DNA of 64,000 nucleotides from Nemopilema nomurai (GCA_003864495.1 ML133422.1:679057-743056); one strand, 5' to 3'. Numbered from the stretch's first letter, positions 1 to 10,060 are shown. Program-made: numbers and translations. The notes: generated from the sequence alone by a model not told the origin.

Positions 1-534
1 TGGGAATAGTGGGTGACAATCCATCATTGCTTACGTCACTTTGAATTTGGTTGTCGCTGAACACCGGGGAGAACCTGTGAGGTAGGAGAACCTACGGTTT
101 TCTTTGCAAATATAGCCTTGATAATCATATTTGCTAACGAACGAAAGAGTTCTGTTTTAACCTATTGTGATTACGGTCAACTCAGAATCGAGTCAACAGG
201 CTAACACATAAGTAGTTATGCCCTAACTCGCTATTTCTTAAAAAATCTGCATACTCTATTCTGTACTTTCAGCTATTATTTTGTAGACATTAGGTACGAC
301 TTGGCTAAATCATGTGGTATTATNTTCAAAGTTTGCTCAAGATGTTGCCCTGAGAAGTACTTTGAAATCTTGTTGGTTATCTTCCTTCCGCGTTAATGTA
401 GTTTACCTCCAATTTCAGCCAACCTTGAAGTTTTTCATTAGTACGGAATTATGAAATAGGCATTTCGTAAGTGTTGTAGTAACTTGCTTAATGAGCTACT
501 GTGTGAGTTCTATCAATTTCTTTCTTTTCACTGT
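1..534. other. Non-coding flank downstream of the GPCR gene
   Basis: No coding region, RNA gene or repeat that I can support. The stretch lies 3' of the minus-strand GPCR stop codon, so its right end may include that gene's 3' UTR. Base 324 is undetermined (n), which marks this as draft-quality sequence. Confidence 0.5.
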
Positions 535-1480
535 TCACCGTCTTTCTTTGTTTCTCTGCGCATTTGCCTTTTCTGCATTTGCCTTTTCTGCATTTGCCTT
601 TTCTGCATTTGCCTTTTCGTTTCGTCGAATGAGAGTCTCCAGATAACCCTTGAAAAAGTAAATCAGTGGGTTGAACAGCGAGTTCGAAAACAACATTAGG
701 CCCGTCCAGCCGGTCAGCGGGTCTCCTCCGGTGAGGATCTGCACTGCGTAGGGCGTCGTGCAGACGAGGTAGGTGAAGACGATCAGCATGCACGTTAGCG
801 CAACCGTGCGTGACAGCTTGCGTTCGCGTTTGCTCTTCACCCTTGCCTGTCGCTCGTTGTTTCTGTCGACTTTTAGTGTAACCCGGCTGCCTTTGCTCTT
901 CAAACCCGCCCCTCCCGGTCCATTGCCTGGTACAGTTGCTCCTCTTTCCCGTTTTACATTTTGACTGTCACTGGCGCTTCGCTGTCTGTCTCGCTCCGTT
1001 GCCTTCCAATGCCGTCTTTCCGAGATGACGTCATTCCAGCTTCTGGTCCGCTTTTTACTCGTCGTGTCATCTGCGTCTTTTGAGCAACTCTCTTTACCAG
1101 CCTCTACGATTTCGACCAGTAAATCATTGTCGCAATTGGATACCTCGCCTGCCAGTCTCCTTTCCTCATTGGAATCTTGCAGTCCATCTTGCTGGCTCTT
1201 TGGCATCATGGGACTCGTTCTTCCCGTCGTTTCCTCGGTGCATGCGGATGTTGTCTTAGGCCGTTCCACCCTCTTGCTCCCAATCAGCATGATCGTATTG
1301 GCAGATTTGACGTCACGTTTGTCGGTTGCGCAGAAACTCGGTCTCATGATCAGACTGCGAACGAGCTCTGCGTATCCAAAGCAGAACGCAACGCCAAATA
1401 TAATCACCAGCCAAGCCGTGATCTGAAAAATCAAGCCAAAGACGCTACTACGCCTCATATACCTTCTGGGTTCGCTTTCA
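535..1480 (-). CDS. GPCR, 3' exon (TM5-TM7 and cytoplasmic tail)
   Basis: This is the C-terminal half of a rhodopsin-like receptor. Reading down the minus strand there is a hydrophobic TM5, a third intracellular loop of roughly 150 residues rich in Lys, Arg and Ser, TM6 (ending VCTTPYAV), and TM7 with NPLIY, which fits the class A NPxxY motif. The tail carries four EKANA-type pentapeptide repeats and ends at a TGA at 535-537. TM6 lacks the usual Trp of CWxP. A splice acceptor (TTTAG) sits at the 1481 boundary, and an in-frame stop lies just upstream of it, so this is an internal/last exon and not a complete gene. The exon needs two carried-over bases, whereas the visible 5' exon ends in phase 0, so a short intervening exon or a different boundary must exist. 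The partner exon is 7225-7689. Confidence 0.7.
561..620. repeat. 15-bp coding minisatellite, 4 copies
   Basis: Four consecutive copies of a 15-bp unit (CATTTGCCTTTTCTG on the plus strand) in the receptor tail. Because 15 is a multiple of three the frame is kept, and each unit encodes one EKANA-like pentapeptide on the minus strand. Confidence 0.9.
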
Positions 1481-2495
1481 CTAAATTAAAAGCACCTATT
1501 GCTCAAGGAGAGTCTGTTTCTTGCGCTAAACCAGCACGACGACTTTTCAACTTTCCAATAACATGTGTTACTCCCACTTTCCTCCAGTCTCCCACTCAGT
1601 ACGCGGCATCGAGTGGAAAGAGAAAATCAATCGTTCATATATTACACAGTGGCTCGGTAACTGAGCGTTTCAATCTAGGTTTGTAGGAAATGGTTTATGA
1701 TGCAAAATGGAATACTTGATGCGAATAAAAGCGTGGGAATTTAATTGTAAAAATGTGGGCGGCTCAACCGGCTGATAATCGGAGCAATTATGGGACACTT
1801 TTGCGACAAAGGCTAATCAGTAGCGCTTTTGGGAAAACATGTGGCTCTCATGTGACTGTCATGTGACTGTGACTATTCGTATATCATCACCTTAGCCAAT
1901 CACAGTTTTGAAGACATCATCCGTGATTCCTATTGGTTAACGCCATCCGCAATCGCATTTAGCATACAAACCGGGATCGTAGCTTACAATCGTACAGTTC
2001 TACACACCAAAGCCTCTTTGCTATTACCGCAAATGCAAAAGCCTTCTACATGAAGAAAACAGCCTTAAACATGTACAGGGTACAACCACCATCATTTACC
2101 GCCAATCATGCGCTCGTCGTACAACCTCCTAGTGTTTACGATGCCTAACTGGCTATCTATATTGTCAGCTTTTAGTCACTTTTTGACGTTTGCATACTCT
2201 TGAGGGGTGTCTGGCGAAAAAGTGCTTTAAGTATTCGAAGATTATGCTTCCGCTGTTTCTTGCTCTTGTGAAGTCTTCTACTTCCAAACTCTTGTTTACA
2301 TATATGTGTTCGTATATTATAATGATAACGGCTTGTTATATTTCACAAATTTCTTGCGCCCTGAGCACATTTATAATGTTCGTAATAATGTGAAGCACGG
2401 ATTAGCAAGATTAAGGATTCCGTTGTATATAACACAAGCGTAGATAAGAACATGTCTATAAATATTTACATCACTCTTCAGCCTTTAGAAAGATG
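1481..2495 (-). other. GPCR intron, 3' part
   Basis: Intronic DNA between the GPCR 3' exon and the retrotransposon. I see no second gene. Near 2185-2275 the text resembles the spacer and right arm of the foldback repeat at 19811-19951 (shared TTTGCATACTCT and TTTCTTGCTCTTGT), so a decayed copy of that dispersed family is likely. A small middle exon of the GPCR could hide here. Confidence 0.5.
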
Positions 2496-2500
2496 ATGAC
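2496..2500. repeat. Target-site duplication, left copy (ATGAC)
   Basis: ATGAC immediately precedes the 5' LTR and recurs immediately after the 3' LTR at 7076-7080. Five-base duplications are typical of Ty3/gypsy integrases. Confidence 0.9.
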
Positions 2501-2628
2501 TGTAATGTTTTGTATAAATTAACATATTTTATGTAACAGTACTTGGAGTCGGTTGTAGAGCACGAGGCCATGGAGCAGAACGTATAATTTGTGAGCGCAC
2601 TATTAGGCCCCTTTTTAACAACATAACA
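2501..2628 (+). repeat. 5' LTR, 128 bp
   Basis: Begins TGTAATG and ends ATAACA (TG...CA ends). It holds a TATA-like TGTATAAATT about ten bases in, a plausible core promoter. It matches the 3' LTR base for base as far as I can read. Confidence 0.95.
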
Positions 2629-2630
2629 TT

Positions 2631-2643
2631 TGGCGACGAGGAT
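2631..2643 (+). promoter_or_regulatory. Primer binding site, tRNA-Ser(GCT) type
   Basis: TGGCGACGAGGAT begins two bases after the 5' LTR. It is complementary to the 3' end of animal tRNA-Ser(GCT) including CCA, as I recall that tRNA's acceptor sequence. This is where minus-strand DNA synthesis would be primed. Confidence 0.85.
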
Positions 2644-2709
2644 TAAAACAACAAGCAGATAACGTGGAGGGAAAGCACATGCCATTTCTGTTGAGTTTCA
2701 GAATTTAAG

Positions 2710-5700
2710 ATGGCGACGGCAGCACGATTAGATTTATTACCGCTTCCACCGTTCGACCCAGTGTCGGACCCGACGTCCATAGGCCAACGATGGCAACAAT
2801 GGAAACGCCGTTTCGAAACATATTTACTTGCCGTAAATATAACTGATGATGCTCAGAAGCGTGCCTTACTATTGTACCAAGCAGGTGCCGCCACTCAAGA
2901 AATTTTCGATTCCCTCCCAGTTGAGCAAGATGAAGGAACAGATTACAAGACAGCGTTAGCGAAACTTGACACTTACTTTGCCCCGCAGAAAAATGTCGAC
3001 TTTGAAATTTTTCAATTTCGCCAAGCCAAACAGAAGATTGGAGAAACTACTGATCAATTTGCTACACGACTTCGCAAACTTGCTACAAATTGTGAATTTA
3101 CAGATTTAGATAAGGAAATCAAATCTGCGATTATACAAAACTGCTCGTCCAAACAACTCAGAAGGCTTGCTTTGCGGGAAGAGAAGCTTACACTTGCCGT
3201 GTTGTTATCAAAAGCACGTATTTTAGAAGCCAGCGATACACAAGCTAAAGATATAGAAGAAAGTCTTATGCAAGTGGAAACTGCTCAGCTGGTTCGGAAG
3301 CCTCAGCTGAAAACCTGTTTTAACTGTGGATTTTCATGGCCTCACCGTACTTCTCCTTGCCCCGCCAAGACTCAAAGTTGTCGCAAATGTGGGCGTGTTG
3401 GACATTTTGCTAAAGTCTGTAAAAGCCGCGCGAATCAACCCAGTGCCGTTAACGACCCGCCTACGCCATACCAGAAGAAAGGAGGTCATAAATTCGCAAC
3501 TCAGAAAGGAAAAATACATCATGTACGTGGAAAAGCACCTCAACATACACAAGAGCCTATTCCAGATTCTAGCAGCGACGAAGATTACTTGTTTACGTGC
3601 GATGATCAACGCGAAATGAAGATGCCGCAAGTCTGCGTCAAAATTAATAACACCCCTGTGAAAATGATTTTGGATACAGGAGCATCGATCGATATTTTGG
3701 ATGAATCAACATTTCATCAGGTCAAGGCAGCTAAGAATATCCATCTTTCTCGTTCAAGGACAAAACTTTTTGCATATGGTTCTGAACAGCAGCTCCCAGT
3801 TTTGGGAAAATTTCATGCCACGATCGAAACAAAGGACAGAATAGTGCCCGTTTGCCTACATGTGGTTCGGGGAAATTCTGGATCACTGCTCAGTTACACA
3901 ACGGCTGCTGATTTGAATTTGATTCAGATCAAGCTTAATGCAGTGAAGATGGGACAATCTACCCCCGCAACTCCCGAGAAATTGGAAGCCAAATACCCGA
4001 AACTATTTGATGGAATAGGAAAGCTCAAAGACCGAGAAATCAAACTGCATATCGATAGCACCGTTCCGCCGGTGGCTCAGCCCGCACGACGTATACCATT
4101 TCACTTGCGGAAGAAAGTGTCGGAAACTCTGCGTGACTTGGAAGACCAAGGCATTATTGAAAAAGTGGCAGAAACAAGCACCCCTTGGGTATCTCCCTTG
4201 GTGGTCATTCCAAAAAGCGACGGAAGTGTTCGCTTATGCGTGGACATGAGAATGCCTAACCGCGCGATTCAACGGGAACGCCACCCTAGCCCTACCGTCG
4301 ACGACCTTATAAACTCGTTAAACGGTGCTACAGTTTTTTCCAAGTTAGATCTTCGTTCTGGTTACCACCAACTCGTTTTATCAGAAGAAAGCCGTCACAT
4401 CACTACTTTCGCTACTCATAAAGGGTTACGAAGATATACACGTCTTAACTTTGGAACGTCGTCGGCAAGCGAAATTTTTCAGAATGCCATTTACGAACAA
4501 ATTCGGAACATTGAGGGTGCCGTAAATATCAGCGACGATGTTATCATTTACGGTAACACTCAAGCCGATCACGACCGCGCGTTACATGCGGTATGCAAAC
4601 GTTTCCAAGATATGGGGTTGACGTTAAACAAGGCAAAGTGCGAGTTAAACAAAAAGGAGATCACGTTTTTTGGCTATGTGTTTTCTGACAAAGGAATCTC
4701 TGCCGACCCCCAGAAAGTTCATGCAATTCACAACGCCCCGCCGCCACAGTCAGTCAAGGACATTCGCAGTTTCTTAGGGATGGCAAACTACTGTGCCAAA
4801 TTTATTCCACAATTCAGTGATATCAGCGAGCCCTTGCGAAATTTAACAAAGAAAAACAGTGTTTTCCGGTGGACCCCTAAGGAACAAAAGTCGTTCGATA
4901 GCATCAAGTTGGCATTGACTAGTGACAAGGTCATGGCATATTTCGACCAGACAAAACAAACTGAGTTGTTTACGGATGCTTCGCCCACAGGCCTTTCGGC
5001 TATATTATCGCAAACCACACCTGGCCAAGCAGACAGAAAAGTCGTAGCCTACGTTAGCCGATCGCTCTCTGATGTAGAAAGGAGGTACTCGCAAACCGAA
5101 AAAGAGGCATTGGCTATAGTATGGGCTATTGAACGCCTTCACATTTACTTGTATGGTGCAAAATTCAAGCTATTTACGGATTGCAAGCCAGTCGAACTCA
5201 TCTTGTCTAACCCGAAATCAAGACCGCCCGCAAGAATTGAACGCTGGAATTTACGTATTCAGGATTACGATTTTGACATAGTGTATAAACAAGGAGCTCA
5301 GAACCCTTCGGATTTTCTATCAAGACACACTGTTACGGATTCAACAGATCAATCTCAGTCGTCTACAGCCGACAAATACGTCAATTTTCTCGCTCGTCAT
5401 GCGGTTCCGAAGTCTATGGAATATAAAGAAATTCAAGATGCCACATTCGCAGACCAAACCTTGCAAGCGCTAATACGCATTATTCATAATAATTCGTGGA
5501 ACAACATTCGAGGTATGCAACTACCTGACGTTGATAAAGAGGAACTGAACTTATTTGCTAAAATAAGAAACGAATTAACTGTCAATGATGATGCAAGTCT
5601 GGTTTTGCGAGGACCACGAATTGTTCTTCCTAAATCTCTCCGCCATAGAGCCACAGAAATTGCTCACGAAGGACACCAAGGGATCGTCAAAACCAAACAA

Positions 5701-6759
5701 CTTTTACGAGAGAAAATTTGGTTTCCTAACATCGATAAATCTGTCAAAGATATGCTTGCCAATTGTTTACCATGCCAAGCCATTGGTCCGGAAAATAGAC
5801 CTGCACCACTACGTATGAATGAATTGCCTCCGAAGCCCTGGCATACCGTACACATTGATCACTGTGGACCATTTCCTACCGGAGAATATATTCTGGTGGT
5901 CATCGATGCTTACTCGAGATTCCCAGAGGTGGACATTGTGCATTCCACATCAGCCTCTGCGACAATTGCTAAACTCGATCGAATTTTCGCAACACATGGA
6001 TTGCCCCACGTTGTTAAAAGTGACAATGGCCCACCATTTAACAGTGCTGACATCAAGGATTACATGAAAGAAAATGGCGTACATTTTCAACCCATAACAC
6101 CGTTGTGGCCCCAGGCCAATTCCGAAGCTGAGAACTTTAACAAACCAATGACTAAAGCCATCAAAGCAGCACAAGTAGAGGGGAGAAATTGGAGAAAAGA
6201 GCTTTATAGATTCGTTCTAAATTACCGTGCCACTCCACACACAACGACAAAATATCCCCCAGCACAGCTACTTTTTAATCGCAAAATTCGGATAAAGTTG
6301 CCAGACACAGTGGAAAATAGTCTATTGCCCTTGGACGAAGAAATTCGCAACAACGACACACAGGCAAAGGCAACGATGAAGAAAAATGCGGACCGGAAAA
6401 GAGGAGCTAAGGAACGTAAAATGAGCATTGGCAATCTGGTACTAATTCGACAAAGAAAGAGAAACAAGTTAACATCCAAATTCGATCCGAAGCCTTTTCG
6501 TATAGTACGAATAAAAGGAACGATGATCACAGCTTGTAGAAATGACCAATACGTAACAAGGAACATTTCATTTTTCAAGCCAATTCAGGAAAGACAGGAT
6601 TTGGAATTTTATAATGATGCAGATTATGAAGAATCATTAGAAATGCCTGCGACCGGAGAGGGACAGCAAGCAGAAGCAAATACCCAGAACAACGCCAGAT
6701 ATCCACACAGAATAAGAAGAAGAGTTCAAAGATATGGACAAAACATTTACGATACGTAA
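2710..6759 (+). CDS. Gag-Pol polyprotein of the Ty3/gypsy element
   Basis: A single 1349-residue frame, intact. Gag-like region first (to about residue 200), then two Cys/His knuckles near 203-237, the second a clear CX2CX4HX4C. The retropepsin motif DTGAS is near residue 321. Reverse transcriptase follows, with FSKLDLRSGYHQL near 544 and an active site read as ISDD near 608 in place of YxDD. RNase H has FTDAS near 755. Integrase has an HHCC zinc region from about 987 and the DDE acids at IDHCGP (about 1050), SDNGPP (about 1104) and SEAEN (about 1139). Gag and Pol are fused with no frameshift between them. Products would copy the element's RNA in cytoplasmic particles and insert the DNA. The ATG at 2710 is the first in frame, 80 bp past the 5' LTR. 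Confidence 0.96.
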   Translation: MATAARLDLLPLPPFDPVSDPTSIGQRWQQWKRRFETYLLAVNITDDAQKRALLLYQAGAATQEIFDSLPVEQDEGTDYKTALAKLDTYFAPQKNVDFEIFQFRQAKQKIGETTDQFATRLRKLATNCEFTDLDKEIKSAIIQNCSSKQLRRLALREEKLTLAVLLSKARILEASDTQAKDIEESLMQVETAQLVRKPQLKTCFNCGFSWPHRTSPCPAKTQSCRKCGRVGHFAKVCKSRANQPSAVNDPPTPYQKKGGHKFATQKGKIHHVRGKAPQHTQEPIPDSSSDEDYLFTCDDQREMKMPQVCVKINNTPVKMILDTGASIDILDESTFHQVKAAKNIHLSRSRTKLFAYGSEQQLPVLGKFHATIETKDRIVPVCLHVVRGNSGSLLSYTTAADLNLIQIKLNAVKMGQSTPATPEKLEAKYPKLFDGIGKLKDREIKLHIDSTVPPVAQPARRIPFHLRKKVSETLRDLEDQGIIEKVAETSTPWVSPLVVIPKSDGSVRLCVDMRMPNRAIQRERHPSPTVDDLINSLNGATVFSKLDLRSGYHQLVLSEESRHITTFATHKGLRRYTRLNFGTSSASEIFQNAIYEQIRNIEGAVNISDDVIIYGNTQADHDRALHAVCKRFQDMGLTLNKAKCELNKKEITFFGYVFSDKGISADPQKVHAIHNAPPPQSVKDIRSFLGMANYCAKFIPQFSDISEPLRNLTKKNSVFRWTPKEQKSFDSIKLALTSDKVMAYFDQTKQTELFTDASPTGLSAILSQTTPGQADRKVVAYVSRSLSDVERRYSQTEKEALAIVWAIERLHIYLYGAKFKLFTDCKPVELILSNPKSRPPARIERWNLRIQDYDFDIVYKQGAQNPSDFLSRHTVTDSTDQSQSSTADKYVNFLARHAVPKSMEYKEIQDATFADQTLQALIRIIHNNSWNNIRGMQLPDVDKEELNLFAKIRNELTVNDDASLVLRGPRIVLPKSLRHRATEIAHEGHQGIVKTKQLLREKIWFPNIDKSVKDMLANCLPCQAIGPENRPAPLRMNELPPKPWHTVHIDHCGPFPTGEYILVVIDAYSRFPEVDIVHSTSASATIAKLDRIFATHGLPHVVKSDNGPPFNSADIKDYMKENGVHFQPITPLWPQANSEAENFNKPMTKAIKAAQVEGRNWRKELYRFVLNYRATPHTTTKYPPAQLLFNRKIRIKLPDTVENSLLPLDEEIRNNDTQAKATMKKNADRKRGAKERKMSIGNLVLIRQRKRNKLTSKFDPKPFRIVRIKGTMITACRNDQYVTRNISFFKPIQERQDLEFYNDADYEESLEMPATGEGQQAEANTQNNARYPHRIRRRVQRYGQNIYDT

Positions 6760-6932
6760 GCAGAAAGAACTGTGACTTTAATGCTTTCACTTATTTTATT
6801 CAATTTTCAGACGCTTAAAAAAAAATGTTTTGTTGTCGTGTAGACCTAGTTATATTACCGTTAGAGCGTTTGGACTTAACTTGCTAATTTGAACTTTCAT
6901 TAACTTTATATTTTAGCCCCCGACACTAATCT

Positions 6933-6947
6933 GAAGGAAGGGGGAGA
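6933..6947 (+). promoter_or_regulatory. Polypurine tract
   Basis: GAAGGAAGGGGGAGA abuts the first base of the 3' LTR, the expected primer site for plus-strand DNA synthesis. Confidence 0.9.
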
Positions 6948-7075
6948 TGTAATGTTTTGTATAAATTAACATATTTTATGTAACAGTACTTGGAGTCGGT
7001 TGTAGAGCACGAGGCCATGGAGCAGAACGTATAATTTGTGAGCGCACTATTAGGCCCCTTTTTAACAACATAACA
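6948..7075 (+). repeat. 3' LTR, 128 bp
   Basis: Same sequence as 2501-2628, directly after the polypurine tract and directly before the right ATGAC duplication. Confidence 0.95.
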
Positions 7076-7080
7076 ATGAC
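7076..7080. repeat. Target-site duplication, right copy (ATGAC)
   Basis: Exact repeat of 2496-2500. It fixes the element borders to the base. Confidence 0.9.
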
Positions 7081-7224
7081 CATAACAATCTGACTGGAAG
7101 CATGAAGCCTCCGGAAATTTAAATTAAGCGAGGCATTGTCTTCCAACACCAGCAAAGTTATTATCGATTTCTTGCGCTTAAAGGAAACATATTTCTTTTT
7201 AAGTTCATATATTTTTAAACGTAC

Positions 7225-7689
7225 CTTTCGGTAGACGAGGACCATTTCATCGGGTAGAACAGGGCTGAAATTTCCCACTAGGACAGGGATGGTGACCAAT
7301 ATCCACGTGGCAATCCATTCGATTATCGCACAAATCCAAACTCTAGATTTCGTGACCCACCTTCTGTGGTAGAGAGGGTACTTTACGGCCAGGATTCGGT
7401 CAACGGCGATGGATGCTAAGCTTGCAATCGAAATGATGACCGTCGTCAAAGCGATGCACGATAGGACGCTCGCTGCAAGCCGGTGTGCATTCGAAGTCAT
7501 GTGGACGACAGTGAACAATTTGCTGACCACCAGAAGCAGGCCGGTCAAGCCATCCGCAACAGCAAGACTGGAAAGCAACTGCTCATACGGCTTGATGGTC
7601 TTCCTGCGCCGCACAATCAGCGTTATCTCGAGTAGGTTCAAAAGAACGATGGCGATCCCTAAGCCAACGTTCAGGTACACGAATGTCAT
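7225..7689 (-). CDS. GPCR, 5' exon (N-terminus to TM4 and loop 2)
   Basis: A 155-residue coding exon starting at the ATG complementary to 7687-7689. TM1 (about 5-27) has a conserved Asn at 18. TM2 contains LAVAD with the class A Asp at 46. TM3 ends in VDRILAV (DRY-like, D97 R98). TM4 (about 117-137) has its Trp. It ends at a good donor (AAG|GTACGT). There is no Cys at the usual top-of-TM3 position (Ala instead) and none in the second extracellular loop, so the common disulfide is absent. That absence is known in the melanocortin/EDG/cannabinoid group, so membership there is possible but unproven. The ligand is unknown. The frame stays open past the donor into the retrotransposon LTR, which is not taken as coding. 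TM5-TM7 are at 535-1480, beyond the 4.6-kb insertion. Confidence 0.72.
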
Positions 7690-9931
7690 TTCAAAAATCT
7701 TGCTAAGTACGCCGTCTATGCTTAGACATCAGAGATCTATGATACTAATTGCATTAGCTTTGTTGGTCCACCTTTTACCAGCAGCCGTTATTCCGAAACG
7801 AATTTATAATCGCCAAAATTTGCAACGCTTACTGACTGGTCAGTGTATGGCTCATTGCGGGCCTAACAGCTTCGTCACTCCTATTTTCTGTCAATTCCGT
7901 GCTGTTTTCCTGTGGCGCGCAGCTCAAATACCTGCCTTCGTACGAAGATCTCGTCCACCCAGACACCCAATTTCACTACTACTTCGTTCTCAAACCCGAC
8001 CAGGCTTTTTAACCAGCATAAACATCTGCTTGGTCGATTCATTCCTGTCGTTCACCTGTCCACTCGACTTTCGCGCGCAGTCATATCAACGCGAAAAAGG
8101 CAGCCTGCGCTATTGGTCTCTTAACTATGCCCGCGTTATAACAACATCACATCTGCATACTCTACCAAAACATATTTGAGCTATTTAGAATTGTCTCTGC
8201 GGCAGAACCAGGGGTTTAATTAAATTTTGCCAGGACCTTTTCGAAATGATGCCTGTTCATATGCGAGTGAGGAAACGAAGGCAGTTTTAAACTGAGGCTG
8301 TTATATCTCTCCGTTAATTGTATTGGAAATCATTTATGTAAACGCTTAACGATAGTGTATTGGGTGTAAACGATAGCGAATCCACAAAGTATTTTGTTAT
8401 CTATACTGATAATTAAGAAAATTTAAATTTAAGAAATTCTGAAATTTAAGAAAATGAGAATTGTTTATGCATGAATGGTGAACATTCTCTGATGCGCAAT
8501 GTTGCTTTTGGTCAATTTGTAGATGTTGTTTCGTTAATATAAAAACCCATCACATCCAAGATTATATTTATTGAAGTGTTAATTGGAAACTCAAAAACAC
8601 AATCGTCTTTCACCTTTCTCGCTCTAATGTCACTAATGGTTGTGCATCGAAAGAATTAATTCTTTTTCGTAAATACCCAATTGTAACAAAAACCATGTTT
8701 TGGCTATGTTGACATGATCAGTAAATGCTTTAAGCTTCTGTTGTATCCTGATGAAAACCTGATTCTTGTTAAACATTAAAGATTAGTTTATGAATTCATT
8801 TGACTATAATCATGTTCCGAATCTTTAGTGACCTTTGAATATTTTCACGCCTAACTGCGAAAATAGTTTGAGGGGTAGGATGCCAGGCAAAGCCTCGTTG
8901 AAAGCCATTTTGTCATTTGAAGAATATGTGGATTTGGGAATATGCGGCAGAGTGTAGTGATTCAGAATGTAAGTATAAAATAATGGAAGATGGCATCGAA
9001 ATTGATACACGTCTATAAAGTGTAACGAAAAACCGTTAAGAACGGCTGTTGAGTTAGTTATGTTTTTCGTGAGCACTACTTTCTGTTGCTCGTATGTCTA
9101 ATGGATCTGGATTTTCCATTTTAGATCAAGAACATCGTGTAATCCGTTTTGATATTAATCAGTTCTTTTGCATGCATAAAGCAGACATTTTCGCTACGCT
9201 TGTCAACCGGGCCTCCAGCGCTCCGTGATAACGAGGTTGCACCATAAGTTGAGGCCCAATCTAGGCGCTAAATATGTTTTAACTGACCGGTTTGGTCTGA
9301 CCTGTGTGTACGACTCAAAGCTACAGCCTCGTCCATTAGGAGTTAATCGGACTCCTCGTTGTCTGCAGGAAATTTCCAAAATTGCAAACTCGTGCTTGGT
9401 TTTTCGCGCTCAATCCACATTCTCTTTGTAACCCGCTCTTTTGATTAATAGCCAGCGCTGGTAAATATTGTGAGAAAATTCTTGTTGTAAGCATATTGAA
9501 GTTTGACCTTGGTCCTCTTTTCTCGATCTTCGCAATCTTGCGGACATAATTTGAAGTAAGCCTACTCAGTGTTTTGATTCTTTATGGAGTGAGAAACAGA
9601 AAGGCCGACAAATGGATATAGCTGCGCAACTTTGCGAAAGTTTATTAATTTTACGCTTTTGTAGTCTAAGAATGTTCTCTAGCTCATCCTTTTTCCACAA
9701 CCAATGCAACAACTGGCTTCGAACTGCTCTAAACTATTGATTTAATCTAAATTTGGAGCAAGTTTACACCAGATTATGATCTCAAGGTCTGACTTTGGCC
9801 AGGCCAAAATTCATTGCAAATACTTCTTATAAGCCGTCTGCCACTAGTACCCAGGACTTGCGTAGGCGTGCAAGTGACGCAATCAGACCGGGCCTCGTTC
9901 CTGTACATTGGTAGATGTCATGCCGTGCCTT
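7690..9931. other. Intergenic region upstream of the GPCR
   Basis: Contains the likely GPCR promoter and 5' UTR at its left end. I recognise no exon, RNA gene or ordered repeat up to the LINE scrap. Open frames here are short and look random. Confidence 0.45.
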
Positions 9932-10060
9932 TTGATGTTTCGAGATAATATTTTATTTGTTGCTGAGTATTCAACTGTAACATTTAAATTTTCTGAGTCA
10001 ATTCAACATGGAGTGCCGCAAGGTTCCTGTCTAGGGCCTCTACTCCTATTACATACTTAA
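9932..10060 (+). mobile_element. Decayed non-LTR (LINE) reverse transcriptase fragment
   Basis: A short in-frame stretch reads IQHGVPQGSCLGPLLLL before a stop. The GVPQGSxLGPLL core is the hallmark of LINE-type reverse transcriptases, and the preceding residues fit the segment that normally comes before it. Nothing else of the element is recognisable and a TAA follows at 10058-10060, so this is a dead fragment. Confidence 0.75.

Larger units (their letters stand above)
2501..7075 (+). mobile_element. Complete Ty3/gypsy LTR retrotransposon
   Basis: A 4575-bp element with all expected parts in order: 5' LTR (2501-2628), tRNA primer binding site (2631-2643), one long gag-pol frame (2710-6759), polypurine tract (6933-6947) and 3' LTR (6948-7075), flanked by ATGAC duplications. 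By eye the two LTRs are identical over 128 bp, and gag-pol has no stop or frameshift, so the insertion is recent and may be mobile. There is no envelope frame. It sits in the intron of the minus-strand GPCR gene, antisense to it. The order protease, RT, RNase H, integrase assigns it to Ty3/gypsy and not to Ty1/copia. The LTRs are very short for the group. Confidence 0.96.

Noticed and set aside
2501..7075. Endogenous retrovirus
   Set aside because: No envelope frame exists between the integrase end and the polypurine tract. The structure is that of a plain Ty3/gypsy retrotransposon.
7081..7224. Continuation of the GPCR frame past the AAG|GTACGT donor toward the LTR
   Set aside because: The extension is Lys-rich, not receptor-like, and runs into retrotransposon sequence. 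It is intron read-through.
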